A DNA stretch of 64,000 nucleotides, from contig CAVPTO010000003.1 of assembly GCA_963708675.1 (NCBI GenBank), positions 5,456,001 through 5,520,000 of the forward strand, given 5' to 3'. The stretch's first letter is position 1. Each line of letters opens with the position of its first letter. The notes under the pieces were generated by a model. That model ran no database searches, was not told the DNA's origin, and was given only the letters and a program-made list of their open reading frames with translations. This DNA is from DATAXP01 sp963708675. Lineage in GTDB: Bacteria; Planctomycetota; Planctomycetia; Pirellulales; PNKZ01. Shown piece after piece: positions 9,888 to 17,819 of this stretch. Made by a program: the position numbers and the translations under genes.

Positions 9888-10140
9888 CAGGGACGGTTGA
9901 TATTGCGATCAAAGGGAATGAGCTGCAAGGCCATGAAGCGCGGAGTCGGTAGCAGCGCCCTCAGAAATGATACTCCGAACCGCCCTCCACGACTGCCACG
10001 AACAGCCGGAACACTTCGATCGACAGGCCGTGCCAGTCGCGGGGCCCCTCGACGGGCGTTTTCACATGTTTCGCCACTGGTTTTCGAACACCTTGACCAC
10101 CGGCATCGCACTACCGCGAGAATGGCCAGAGCGCAAAATA

Positions 10141-10172
10141 AAAGCCGTCGTCGTGTGTACGGCGACGGCTTT
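10141..10172. terminator. Intrinsic terminator-like hairpin
   Basis: AAAGCCGTCG and CGACGGCTTT form a perfect 10-bp stem around a 12-base loop, with A-rich sequence on the left and T residues at the right. It lies between the divergent lipid-kinase and recombinase genes. The remaining 9,888-10,388 interval shows no other gene. Confidence 0.45.
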
Positions 10173-10179
10173 GGCTCAC

Positions 10180-10197
10180 AGCGGAGGGCACGGGACT
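10180..10197 (-). other. tRNA-like 3'-end fragment (candidate attachment site)
   Basis: Read on the minus strand, AGTCCCGTGCCCTCCGCT matches the end of a T-loop, T-stem and acceptor strand of a tRNA (as in TTCGAGTCCCGT...). The rest of a tRNA is absent. It lies about 190 bases before the serine recombinase gene, so it could be the remnant of an integration site. The match is short and tentative. Confidence 0.3.
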
Positions 10198-10388
10198 CCC
10201 GTGAGGCCTTTTCGCATCTACGGGCGTCTCGTGCACTTACAGTGGTCAAATGATTTGACTGCTTGCACTTCGGTCGACTCACGTGCGATCACGGACACTC
10301 ACGCGTAGTCACCGAGTATCACACTGATTGGCACACTGTGTCAATCAATTTGCCGGTTCGGCGTTGCCTCCTCAAAGGAAGCAACATC

Positions 10389-12359
10389 ATGTCCCGTCGT
10401 TCTGAATTCGAACTCAAGCCGCGCAATGGCCATACCCTCATGGTCAGAGTGGTTTGCCGTATCTCAGGCTGCCAAAATCAGAAGGAACTTAGTCTCGACG
10501 ACCAGCTCGCGTACGCCCAGGAGTACGTTGCAGATCTATATGCTGGTCCAATCGAATTCCGTGTCATCGCCACGAAGGGGAAAGGGGAGGATCTTGATCG
10601 GCCAGAATTGATAGACATTGAAGCGGCCTATCAGGCTGCCGAGGACGACTTGTTCGTATACGACGACATAGGTCGTCTCATTCGTGGCGGCGACGCCGTT
10701 CGTCTATTTGGAATCGGTGTCGATCATGGCATTCGCTCCATTGGCATCAACGACGATATCGATACCGTGCGACCAACCTGGGAGGCAGACGCGCTCGAGG
10801 CATCGAGCAAGAATGTAGCGCACAACGACGTGACTTCGATGCGAATCAAGCAAAAGACGATGAACCGCCACGAAAAGTTGGGCATCACACCCAAACGTCC
10901 GACTTCGGGCTACATTGTCCGCGATGATGCCAAGTCATTCGACGATTGGCGCAAGGATCCTGAGGCAGAGGAGCCCTTTCAACACGCATTCGAGATCTTA
11001 CGGGAAACCCTCTGCGGCGCGGAAGCGGCGCGGTACTTCAAGAAGATAAGGTTTCCCCAAGGCCCCTTAGCTCGCAAGGGAGATTGGGACGGCACGAAGG
11101 TACTACGGCTGTTTCGAAACCCGATTCTCAAGGGGATGCCAGGGCGGGGATTCAAACGCACGCAGAAGCATCACGCTACTGGCAAAAGGCCTTCGAAGCG
11201 AAACCCGAAGGGGCCAAAGCATTACCATGCCCCACATTTGGCCTTCTTCGATCCCATCGAGTTCGACGAACTCACGGCTGCACTCGCACACCAGAACCGG
11301 GATATGGGGCGCAAGTCCTATCGGAACGGCGCCGATGTCCGCACGAACGTTCCGAAGAAGCAGACTCGATTTCCCGGGCAGCATAGCGTCTGTTGGTATT
11401 GTGGCTTCCATCACGTGTGGGGTGCCAATGGCATCACCGACAGCCTGATGTGCAGCAACGCCCGGGCATGGCATTGTTGGAACTCGATTGGCTTCAACGG
11501 TGAACTTGCGGCTAAGGCACTTATGCAGATCGTCACGGCCGAGCTCTACACGCTCGACGCCTTTGACGATCAGTACCGCGAACTCGTCGAGCGCGCAGGC
11601 AAGAACGATCCTAGTGTGCTGGCGAGCCGTTGGGAGCGACTCCAGGCCGAAGAACGGAAACTCGCTCAAATGCACGCGAACGTGATTGACGCGATTGCTC
11701 AGTACGGCAAGGAGCAGTTCCAGGCCAAGATGGACGAGATTCAAGCCGGTCAGATGCGGCTGAGACTCAAGCGCCGTGAGCTCGAGCGCATCGGCAAGGA
11801 ACGCATCGAGGTCCCGGAGTCTACCTCAATGCTCCGCGAACTTCTGGAACAGGAGTTCGTTGGCGCGGCGATGGACTCGCCCGAGTTCGGTAGCTTGATG
11901 CGGAAGCTCTGCCCAGACATCGCTGTCCATTTGGTCCGGCTTTGCGATGGAGGACACCTCCTACCGCGTGCCCGAGTCCGAATGGCGCTCGACGGCATCA
12001 TTCGCGACCGCGGTTTTGTTCCCGGCCTCGATGGTCTGCTCCGTCGTGACGTCACGATCGACCTGTTCGTGCCGTCCCAGCGTGAACGGATTCGTATCGA
12101 CGCCGTAAGGTTGCGTAGTGAAGGCCTTGGTCCAAAAGCGATCGCCTCGGCAATTGCTCAGCAGACGTCTGAACGTCCGACTTCCACGGCGGTACAGAAT
12201 GCGCTGAAACTTCACGATCATATGGCGGCCCTCGCTTTGGAGTCGCCGTACGTCTTGGTGACGGCGCCGCCAGACGACTACTCCAAGCTGCGTCGCCACA
12301 AGAACGAAGCGTATCGCTTCACTCCTCGCGAAGGCTATGTATCGCCGCCGCTTGAGTAA
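10389..12359 (+). CDS. Large serine recombinase
   Basis: Site-specific DNA recombinase of 656 residues. The ATG at 10389 follows AAAGGAAG; an upstream in-frame extension has no ribosome site. The resolvase domain starts near residue 18 with VRVVCRISGC, placing the catalytic serine at residue 26, and includes YDDIGRLIRG, equivalent to the Arg-containing helix of the family. A Recombinase domain follows, then a zinc ribbon (CWYCGFHH...CSN), then a coiled coil (about 465-525) and a helical C terminus. It is divergent from phage integrases and resembles the planctomycete group found as lone elements. A strong terminator and a small basic protein follow. Confidence 0.88.
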   Translation: MSRRSEFELKPRNGHTLMVRVVCRISGCQNQKELSLDDQLAYAQEYVADLYAGPIEFRVIATKGKGEDLDRPELIDIEAAYQAAEDDLFVYDDIGRLIRGGDAVRLFGIGVDHGIRSIGINDDIDTVRPTWEADALEASSKNVAHNDVTSMRIKQKTMNRHEKLGITPKRPTSGYIVRDDAKSFDDWRKDPEAEEPFQHAFEILRETLCGAEAARYFKKIRFPQGPLARKGDWDGTKVLRLFRNPILKGMPGRGFKRTQKHHATGKRPSKRNPKGPKHYHAPHLAFFDPIEFDELTAALAHQNRDMGRKSYRNGADVRTNVPKKQTRFPGQHSVCWYCGFHHVWGANGITDSLMCSNARAWHCWNSIGFNGELAAKALMQIVTAELYTLDAFDDQYRELVERAGKNDPSVLASRWERLQAEERKLAQMHANVIDAIAQYGKEQFQAKMDEIQAGQMRLRLKRRELERIGKERIEVPESTSMLRELLEQEFVGAAMDSPEFGSLMRKLCPDIAVHLVRLCDGGHLLPRARVRMALDGIIRDRGFVPGLDGLLRRDVTIDLFVPSQRERIRIDAVRLRSEGLGPKAIASAIAQQTSERPTSTAVQNALKLHDHMAALALESPYVLVTAPPDDYSKLRRHKNEAYRFTPREGYVSPPLE

Positions 12360-12390
12360 CCATTGTCAACTGCAAGTTGAAGACGTTAAA

Positions 12391-12423
12391 CCCCGGGTCG
12401 AAACGACCCGGGGTTTCTTTTTT
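12391..12423 (+). terminator. Rho-independent terminator of the recombinase gene
   Basis: CCCCGGGTCG-AAA-CGACCCGGGG followed by TTTCTTTTTT: a perfect 10-bp GC-rich stem with a T tract, 32 bases after the recombinase stop codon. Confidence 0.9.
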
Positions 12424-12448
12424 CATACCGAACCGTGAAAGGAAAAGG

Positions 12449-12589
12449 ATGGCTGGTCGCAAACAGAAAGCTAGGACCTCGGAACCACAGAGCGGTCCGG
12501 TCAAGCCAGGCTCGACACTCTATCGCCTGCTCGAACTCCTCGCGGCGCGCGTCGCCGCAAGGCTGCGCCAAAACACGTCGGGCAAATGA
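12449..12589 (+). CDS. Small basic protein following the recombinase
   Basis: A 46-residue product starting MAGRKQKARTSEPQSG, with AAAGGAAAAGG immediately before the ATG. The N half is Lys/Arg-rich and the C half (LYRLLELLAARVAARL) is an amphipathic helix. I recall similar small proteins after planctomycete recombinase genes, which suggests a shared module, perhaps an accessory or DNA-binding factor. No function is established. The preceding terminator implies its own promoter or read-through. Confidence 0.6.
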   Translation: MAGRKQKARTSEPQSGPVKPGSTLYRLLELLAARVAARLRQNTSGK

Positions 12590-12722
12590 GCGGCCGGATT
12601 GGATGGCCTGTCATTCCCATAGCAGGGCCGCGCTACATCGACCGTTCGGGCGCGCCCTGCTCGATACTTCTGTCATCCGGCAACACTCGTCGCCGTGTTC
12701 ACGCTTAGGTGCACGTTAGGCC

Positions 12723-12938
12723 TGGCTGTTCGTACGCGAGTTCTTCGGATGGAGAAACATTCGTAATCGTCGTGAACTGGCGGCGCTGGCTGGCCTGTGT
12801 CCCACGCCTTACCGCTCGGGCGATCTCGATCATGAACAAGGCATCAGTAAGGCGGGCAATCGACGGATGCGGATGATGCTCGTCGAGATCGCCTGGGGCT
12901 GGTTGCGCTGGCAACCGAACAGCTCAGTTGCCCGCTGA
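12723..12938 (+). pseudogene. IS110-family transposase fragment (C-terminal)
   Basis: An open frame of 71 codons reads FFGWRNIRNRRELAALAGL ... GISKAGNRRMRMMLVEIAWG ... WLRWQP and then a stop. This is the conserved Transposase_20 region of IS110/IS1111-family enzymes. There is no start and the N-terminal DEDD domain is missing. The fragment begins directly after a GTTAGGC sequence (12715-12721) and ends where an attC-like sequence starts (about 12919). IS1111-attC elements are known to insert into integron attC sites, so the position is probably not random. Confidence 0.75.
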
Positions 12939-13027
12939 ACGTCAACGGGTCGAAGGGCATTCTAACGCGACCGAAGCGAACGAGCCAAACGCGCCAAGAA
13001 CCTGCGGGTCAACTGCAGCGAATGGTT
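12919..13027 (-). other. Partial attC site (integron recombination site)
   Basis: About 109 bases match the body of the attC sites at 20897-21019 and 21416-21538, including the paired CAGTTGCCCGC and GCGGGTCAACTG. Both terminal core heptamers are damaged: the left one is replaced by IS110 sequence and the right one reads GTTCAAG instead of GTTAGGC. The IS91-like segment begins at this broken end. Confidence 0.7.
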
Positions 13028-13132
13028 CAAGTAAGCCGCTGCGCGGCAGGGATTGTGGGCGCCTGGCGGTGACGTGATTCTAGAGCGTCTTGGGCGTAGC
13101 GTGAACTCTTTTCCACCCGCCAGGAGGCCTAC

Positions 13133-13918
13133 GTGCGCGCCGTGCGGCAACTGGCCGCCCACTTTCGCCGACCACCCGACCAATTGACCGAAGCGCAGCT
13201 CCGAGAGTACTTCCTGTTCATCAAGAACGAGAAACGTTTCTCGGTGGCAGCGCTGAAGATCGCATTCAGCGGCATCAAGTTCTTCTATACCCATACCGCG
13301 CCATGCGCGTGGTCCACGCTGCTCAAGCTCCGCGTCCCCCGGCAGAAGGCGCTGCCCGACGTGCTCACGATCGACGAGGTGCGGCGACTGATCGACGCCG
13401 TGCGCACGCCGCACAACAAGGCTTACTTCTGGACGGTCTACTCGCTCGGCCTGCGCTTGCAGGAAGGTCTCAACCTGCACCTGGGCGACATTGACAGTCA
13501 GCGGATGCTCGTCCACGTGCATCGCGGCAAAGGGGCCAAGGACCGCTACGTGCCGCTGCCCCCCAAGACGCTCACGATGCTCCGCGACTATTGGAAGACG
13601 CACCGCAATTCCTGCTGGCTCTTTCCCGCCACCGGCCGCGATGGTCAGCAAGGCGCCACCGCCACCCAACCCATGGCGATCGGCAGCGTGCAAGGCGCGC
13701 TGCGGCGCGTGGTCGTGGAACTCAAGCTCCTCAAGCGCGTCCACATGCACACGCTCCGACACAGTTACGCCACGCACCTCTTGGAGGCCGGCGTCAACTT
13801 GCGGCTGATCCAACAGTACCTCGGCCACAGCTCGCTGCAGACCACGATGGTCTACCTGCACCTGACCACCCAGGGCCAGGAGCAGGCCCGAGCCACGATC
13901 GAGCGGCTGATGGAGTAG
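13133..13918 (+). CDS. Tyrosine recombinase associated with the IS91-like element
   Basis: Phage-integrase-family recombinase of 261 residues from a GTG. All catalytic elements are present: Arg in SLGLRLQEGLNL, Lys in HRGKGAKDRYVPLP, HTLRHSYATHLLEAG, then LGHSSLQTTMVYLHL with the nucleophilic Tyr. The codons just upstream (TRQEAY) continue the family's N-terminal pattern, but a TAG at 13097-13099 closes the frame, so the extreme N terminus is probably truncated or frameshifted. It ends 6 bases before the IS91-type transposase, a standard pairing. It lacks the extra domain expected of an integron integrase. Confidence 0.82.
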   Translation: MRAVRQLAAHFRRPPDQLTEAQLREYFLFIKNEKRFSVAALKIAFSGIKFFYTHTAPCAWSTLLKLRVPRQKALPDVLTIDEVRRLIDAVRTPHNKAYFWTVYSLGLRLQEGLNLHLGDIDSQRMLVHVHRGKGAKDRYVPLPPKTLTMLRDYWKTHRNSCWLFPATGRDGQQGATATQPMAIGSVQGALRRVVVELKLLKRVHMHTLRHSYATHLLEAGVNLRLIQQYLGHSSLQTTMVYLHLTTQGQEQARATIERLME

Positions 13919-13924
13919 CCGCCG

Positions 13925-15027
13925 ATGCCCACCGTCGCCGACGTGCTGCGGCGGTACGGCGGAACATATCTCCAGCGGTTCGGCACGGCGATGCCCGCCG
14001 AGCACCGCAAGGCGCTCGCGGCGATCGTGGCTTGCCGCACCGGCCAGTTGGGAACGGTGGTCTACACCTGCTCGAAGTGCGGACGAACCCACAGCATCGG
14101 TCGCTCTTGCGGCAATCGTCACTGTCCGACTTGCCAGCAGAACAAGACCCGCCGTTGGCTGGAGATACAAACCGCCCGCCTGCTGCCCTGTCCCTACTTC
14201 CTGCTCACTTTCACGTTGCCCGAAGCGCTGCGCGCCTTCGTGCGCGCGCAGCAACGCATCGCTTACGCGGCGTTGTTCGAGGCGTCGAGCTCGTCGATCC
14301 AGACCTTGGCGGCCGATCCGAAGTACCTCGGCTCGCCACGCGTTGGCTTCTTCGGCGTGCTCCACACGTGGGGCCGCACGCTCCAGTACTATCCCCACGT
14401 GCATTACGTCGTGCCCGGCGGCGCGGTCAGCCAGGACGACGCGCGCTGGCTCCCCTCACGGGCCGACTTCTTTGTGCCGGTCAAAGCCCTGTCCCTGATC
14501 TTTCGGGCCAGGTTCCGCGACATCCTCGGCGCGCGGGCTTATTAGACCAGGTCGATCCCGCGGTCTGGCGACAGGATTGGGTGGTCCACTCGCAGGCCGT
14601 GGGCGATGGCCGCGCCAGCTTGCAATATCTCGCGCCCTACGTGTTTCGCGTGGCAATCAGCGATCGGCGGATCGTGTCCTACGACGAGGGCCGGGTCACG
14701 TTCACCTATCGCAAGAGCGGTACCAGCCAGGGGCGGCGGATGACGCTCGACGCCCTGGAGTTCCTCCGCCGCTTCTTGCAGCACGTCCTGCCCAGCGGCT
14801 TTCAGAAGGTGCGGCACTACGGCTTCTTGAGTTCCGCGAGCAAGCGGTCGGTCGAAGCCGTGCGTTGGCTGGTGACGCTCCACAACGGCGAGCGGTTCGC
14901 ACTGTTGCCCAAGCCGAGCGAGCAAGAGGCCCCACGTCCACGAATCCGCTGTGCCGAATGTGGCGGCGCCCTGCGCGTCGCGCTTGTTCTGCCGGCTCGC
15001 GTGCCGGATTATTACGACACGAGCTGA
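13925..15027 (+). pseudogene. IS91-family HUH (Y2) transposase, frameshifted
   Basis: Rolling-circle transposase. The first frame (13925-14545) has the N-terminal zinc-binding region (CSKCGRTHSIGRSCGNRHC..C) and the HUH motif PHVHYVVPGG. The continuation lies in another frame from about 14546 to 15027, with the catalytic-Tyr region QYLAPYVFRVAISDRRI and the C-terminal CAECGG. A one-base change near 14530-14545 (GGCGCGCGGGC) splits the gene, so it is probably inactive unless frameshifting rescues it. The element ends were not resolved; its left edge abuts a broken attC and another attC-like site lies at 15268-15364. Confidence 0.85.
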
Positions 15028-15267
15028 CACATGAACCGTTTCGATCCCGCCGCCGCTCCGCTGGTTTCGACCTGCCAGGCCGAAGTGGGGACAAGCTTCG
15101 CCCCTGGCTCCCGTCGCTCGCCCCATCCGAGACGCCAAACCGTCACCGCATCGCCGCCACCGCCCCGACACGAGCCAGCGCTTCACGCGCGCGAGCATCC
15201 ACTCGCCAGCCAAGAGGGTCGCGGACGCGTCTCAGTAGCGATTCCCGCGCCCCGCGTGGGCGAACCG

Positions 15268-15364
15268 TTACCCTAAGATACAGCCCGCTTCATTCTTCAC
15301 CGGGCTTCTTGAACCAAGGATTGCAGGCCCGGCTGCGCGGGCTGCAATCCTTAAGAAGTTAGGC
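15268..15364 (-). other. attC-like site at the left end of the cassette array
   Basis: On the minus strand the site starts with GCCTAAC (15358-15364), which contains the TAA stop of the adjacent cassette gene, as is usual for gene cassettes. It contains a strong imperfect palindrome (GGATTGCAGGCCCG / CGGGCTGCAATCC, with a one-base bulge) and a second stem AGCCCG/CGGGCT. The other end is less clear (CCCTAAG), and its sequence differs from the other attC sites here, as attC sites often do. Confidence 0.55.
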
Positions 15365-15679
15365 GGGGGACCATTCATATTCGTGCAATAGTACTTGGTT
15401 GTCGTCATACGCTTCGGCCTTGTAGCGAATAGCTGCGAGGCGCAAAGGAGCAAGAAGCATGTCGACATTATCAGCGATGTTGTTCACGCGGCCGTGCATC
15501 AGGACCGGTCGCTGTGACTCGATGTAGAGCCAACCGAACGGAAACTCGAGTTCCCATTCGTCCCAGCCGCATTTGCGACTGTTCGTTGCGATACGCCCCA
15601 CGACAGTTGCAATGTCCTGCGGCGTCCAACTCGTATGCAAGGTGCTGTAGAAGTTCGCGTTCGGCTCGACGTCTTCCAC
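15359..15679 (-). CDS. Cassette gene 4: hypothetical protein, 106 residues
   Basis: Starts at a GTG 8 bases after a GTTAGGC core site and stops with a TAA inside the next GCCTAAC core, the standard layout of an integron cassette. The product (starting MEDVEPNANFYS) has no signal peptide or membrane segment; it has the motifs GWDEWELEFPFGWLYIE and AIRYKAEAYDD. I do not recognise a family. Transcription would come from the array promoter far upstream, now blocked by the transposon at 15786-20429. Confidence 0.65.
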   Translation of the reverse strand: MEDVEPNANFYSTLHTSWTPQDIATVVGRIATNSRKCGWDEWELEFPFGWLYIESQRPVLMHGRVNNIADNVDMLLAPLRLAAIRYKAEAYDDNQVLLHEYEWSPA

Positions 15680-15686
15680 GATTGCC

Positions 15687-15785
15687 GCCTAACGAAAAAG
15701 CTCAGTTGCCCGCCGAACGTCAACGGGCCGAAGGCCATTCTAACGCAGCCGAAGGAAGGGAGCCAAACGCGCCAAGAACCTGCGG
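15687..15785 (-). other. attC site, left portion (split by transposon)
   Basis: Contains GTTAGGC (minus strand, 15687-15693) and the CAGTTGCCCGC arm. The matching arm and second core lie at 20430-20462, on the other side of the transposon. Joined, the two parts give about 123 bases once one copy of the 9-bp duplication is removed, the same length as the intact sites. Confidence 0.85.
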
Positions 15786-15854
15786 GGCTTTGCAACGTTA
15801 GGTCGACTTGCAGCGTTAGGTGGCAGGCTGCAACGAAAGGTCGGCGGATGCGCG

Positions 15855-16019
15855 CTAGGATGGATACAGCCATCGCGCGATCGAACCGCACGCCGCGATC
15901 ATTCCCGCGAGCAACAACACTCCGCCGATTAAGCATGCGACCTGGAGCATCGCTTGCCCGGCGACCCAGGCGGCAAAGCGCCGGATAGCGCTCGGGTCGT
16001 TCGTTGGCTTCTCTTCCAT
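15855..16019 (-). CDS. Small single-span membrane protein
   Basis: A 54-residue frame from ATG 16017-16019 to TAG. Residues 1-14 are charged (MEEKPTNDPSAIRR), residues 24-46 form one hydrophobic segment with two Cys and several Gly, and the end is ARWLYPS. No clear ribosome site is seen. It is the last of the minus-strand passenger genes before the left transposon end. No family recognised. Confidence 0.45.
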   Translation of the reverse strand: MEEKPTNDPSAIRRFAAWVAGQAMLQVACLIGGVLLLAGMIAACGSIARWLYPS

Positions 16020-16096
16020 GCCGGCATTGTAGCCGAGGGCGCATGAAAAAGCCCCGCGAGGCAGGGCGACGGAGTTGCGTCAATTCACCGATGGCG

Positions 16097-16261
16097 CTAA
16101 GCAGTTTGGTACTGCTTGAATCCTCGCTCGCGCAGAATTTTTCTTACCCGTTCACGGATCGCGGGATCGACAGGAACGGATTCGTAGCCGTCGTCCTGCG
16201 ATGCCTTTGCGCGAACCTCGACGCGTTTCGTTTTCGGTGTTTTTGCAGGCTTCTTTGCCAT
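16097..16261 (-). CDS. Small basic hypothetical protein
   Basis: A 54-residue product starting MAKKPAKTPKTKRVEV; the ATG at 16261 follows GGGA, while an open upstream extension does not. The N terminus is Lys/Pro-rich and could bind nucleic acid; the C-terminal half (AIRERVRKILRERGFKQY) is a charged helix. It lies 53 bases downstream of the membrane GAF-like gene on the same strand. Function unknown. Confidence 0.5.
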   Translation of the reverse strand: MAKKPAKTPKTKRVEVRAKASQDDGYESVPVDPAIRERVRKILRERGFKQYQTA

Positions 16262-16313
16262 GGGAGTTCCCACTGGAAAGGCTCTTACCACTGCTATTCT
16301 ATACGTCGGCATC

Positions 16314-17042
16314 CTAGGATCGGTCAATGAAATTCGCTATGCCGATCGTGGCGGCCTCTAGCGCCTTCCTCTTGGCTTCGTTAGATTTTCCGAAAAAACC
16401 GGCAACGGCGCTGTCCAGGTAGATTACGGCGACAACTCGCCCTAGATCGCCGACAGGAACGGCAGCCCAGCTTTTCCGATCGTGCTTCATCGTTATCGCT
16501 TCGTTCCGGTCGAATCCGTGCTTGGCGACCAAGTGATCGACAAGCTGCGTATGCTTGGGCAGCGTGTCATATAGCGACTGACCAGACCGAAACGCCACGC
16601 CGACAGCACCACAACGATCTGACAATTCTCGACCAAGGCCACGCCCAGCGTCATCGCCAACATAAGCGGAAATCTGGTGGACTGTGTTTGGTTGCGTCCC
16701 CGGCACGAACAAGCAGATTCGCAGTTTGTGCCCTTCAATACGGGCAGATGGCGGTTCCGTGAGAATGGCGTGGAGAGTGTGAAGTACGCCGTCAATGGCG
16801 TGCAGCTCCTTCGTGTTTTGCGAGTCACGGTTCTTCCGAATTGCCCGCAAGATAAGCAATCCGGCGATTGCGCCCGCCACGCCAAAGAATGCTAGCGCAG
16901 TATCGCGGTCTGGCGGATCAGACTTTAGTGACTTAAGTCCATTAACAAGGGCCGTGCCCGCAGAAGCAATTGCGATCCCAAACTCAAGGACGAACTCGCC
17001 TGCGTTCAGCCTCTGAAACCACGATTTTGGTCGAAGGTCCAC
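16314..17042 (-). CDS. Two-TM protein with a GAF-like sensor domain
   Basis: A 242-residue product from a GTG preceded by AAAGG. Two hydrophobic segments lie at about 20-40 (LEFGIAIASAGTALV) and 48-66 (ALAFFGVAGAIAGLLIL). A cytosolic domain follows, with the GAF-like pattern CGAVGVAFRSGQ near 140-150, KSWAAVPVGDLGRVVAVIY near 195-213 and a C-terminal helix. GAF domains bind small ligands, so a membrane-tethered sensor is likely. It is passenger DNA in the transposon, divergent from the 73-residue gene. Confidence 0.6.
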   Translation of the reverse strand: MDLRPKSWFQRLNAGEFVLEFGIAIASAGTALVNGLKSLKSDPPDRDTALAFFGVAGAIAGLLILRAIRKNRDSQNTKELHAIDGVLHTLHAILTEPPSARIEGHKLRICLFVPGTQPNTVHQISAYVGDDAGRGLGRELSDRCGAVGVAFRSGQSLYDTLPKHTQLVDHLVAKHGFDRNEAITMKHDRKSWAAVPVGDLGRVVAVIYLDSAVAGFFGKSNEAKRKALEAATIGIANFIDRS

Positions 17043-17087
17043 TTCAAAAACCTTTGCCGTCGCACCTGAGTGCCGTATAGTTGCGTT

Positions 17088-17309
17088 ATGCCTAAACGCT
17101 CAAGCAAGAAGAAGCCAGACCCACAGGGGGATTCTAGTAAACCTTCGGGAACTACGCCGATTGCCCCCGAAAAGAATCCTGCTGCCGTTGCCCTTGGCCG
17201 TCTTGGCGGTCTCAAGGGCGGCAAGGCGCGAGCCGAGAAGTTGTCCGCCGCCGAGCGCAAGACCATTGCCAAGAAGGCAGCGGCGAAGCGATGGGGAAAC
17301 GACACCTAA
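17088..17309 (+). CDS. Lys/Ala-rich small protein (LGGLKGGKARA motif)
   Basis: A 73-residue product starting MPKRSSKKKPDP. The C-terminal half, LGRLGGLKGGKARAEKLSA followed by ERKTIAKKAAAKRWG, matches a short basic family found in many bacterial mobile regions whose role is unknown; nucleic-acid binding is plausible. It is the only plus-strand passenger besides the transposase. Its stop codon overlaps the stop of the convergent 169-residue gene by 4 bases. Confidence 0.65.
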   Translation: MPKRSSKKKPDPQGDSSKPSGTTPIAPEKNPAAVALGRLGGLKGGKARAEKLSAAERKTIAKKAAAKRWGNDT

Positions 17310-17815
17310 TCGCTGGTCGGCGGCGCGTCCGGGTATTCGGTCGGATGATCTAGTTCCGCCAAGTCTTCATCGAAGTTAAAGCTCATTTCGATGTAAGCAC
17401 CGTGCGGGTTGTTGTCGTTGTACGAGTCCTTGTCTGATTTGAGTTGCTTGACGTCTCCGAGCGACGAATCGCGTCGCTGCGACAGCGCCATGTGCATGTG
17501 CTGCGGTTTTGCGTCGGCGATATCTTCCCACAGGAACAACTGCTCGCCGCTATCGAGGGAGTATCGCACGACGTGCTTTTTGCGAACCGCACGCCCCTGT
17601 GGATCGGTGTAATATTCGACGGCTGCAGCGCGTGCGAATTCCCGAGCGCCGATCTTTTCGGGGTCGTATCTTGGCGGCGAATAGTCGCCTTTCTTTATCG
17701 CCCATCGATACACCTGCCGCATGTTGATCGGCTTGCCTGGGTGGGCATCTCGCCACGCATTGATGATGTCCTGCAACCCCTCTGTGCGCGTCTTCTTCGT
17801 CCGAGTTCTCGCCAT
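17306..17815 (-). CDS. Hypothetical partner of the XRE-ImmA protein
   Basis: 169 residues from ATG 17813-17815, preceded by AAGG. The start lies 5 bases after the stop of the XRE-ImmA gene, so the two are co-transcribed. The N-terminal part (LQDIINAWRDAHPGKPINMRQVYRWAIKKGDY, residues about 14-45) looks like a winged-helix; the middle carries REFARAAAVEYYTDPQGRAVRK; the end is acidic. Such a gene paired with XRE-ImmA could be the regulated or toxic partner, but the family is not recognised. Confidence 0.65.
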   Translation of the reverse strand: MARTRTKKTRTEGLQDIINAWRDAHPGKPINMRQVYRWAIKKGDYSPPRYDPEKIGAREFARAAAVEYYTDPQGRAVRKKHVVRYSLDSGEQLFLWEDIADAKPQHMHMALSQRRDSSLGDVKQLKSDKDSYNDNNPHGAYIEMSFNFDEDLAELDHPTEYPDAPPTSD

Positions 17816-17819
17816 GACC

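Noticed and set aside
12654..12721. Additional full attC ending at GTTAGGC 12715-12721
   Set aside because: The nearby palindrome AGCAGGGC/GCCCTGCT is more than 50 bases from the core and there is no second core, so only the heptamer is noted.
13133..13918. Integron integrase (IntI)
   Set aside because: It is a complete tyrosine recombinase near attC-like sequences, but it is directly coupled to an IS91 transposase, lacks an obvious IntI extra domain and lies at the wrong end of the array.
12962..14404. 480-residue minus-strand reading frame
   Set aside because: It is the antisense of the tyrosine recombinase and IS91 genes, Arg/Gln-rich, with no motif.
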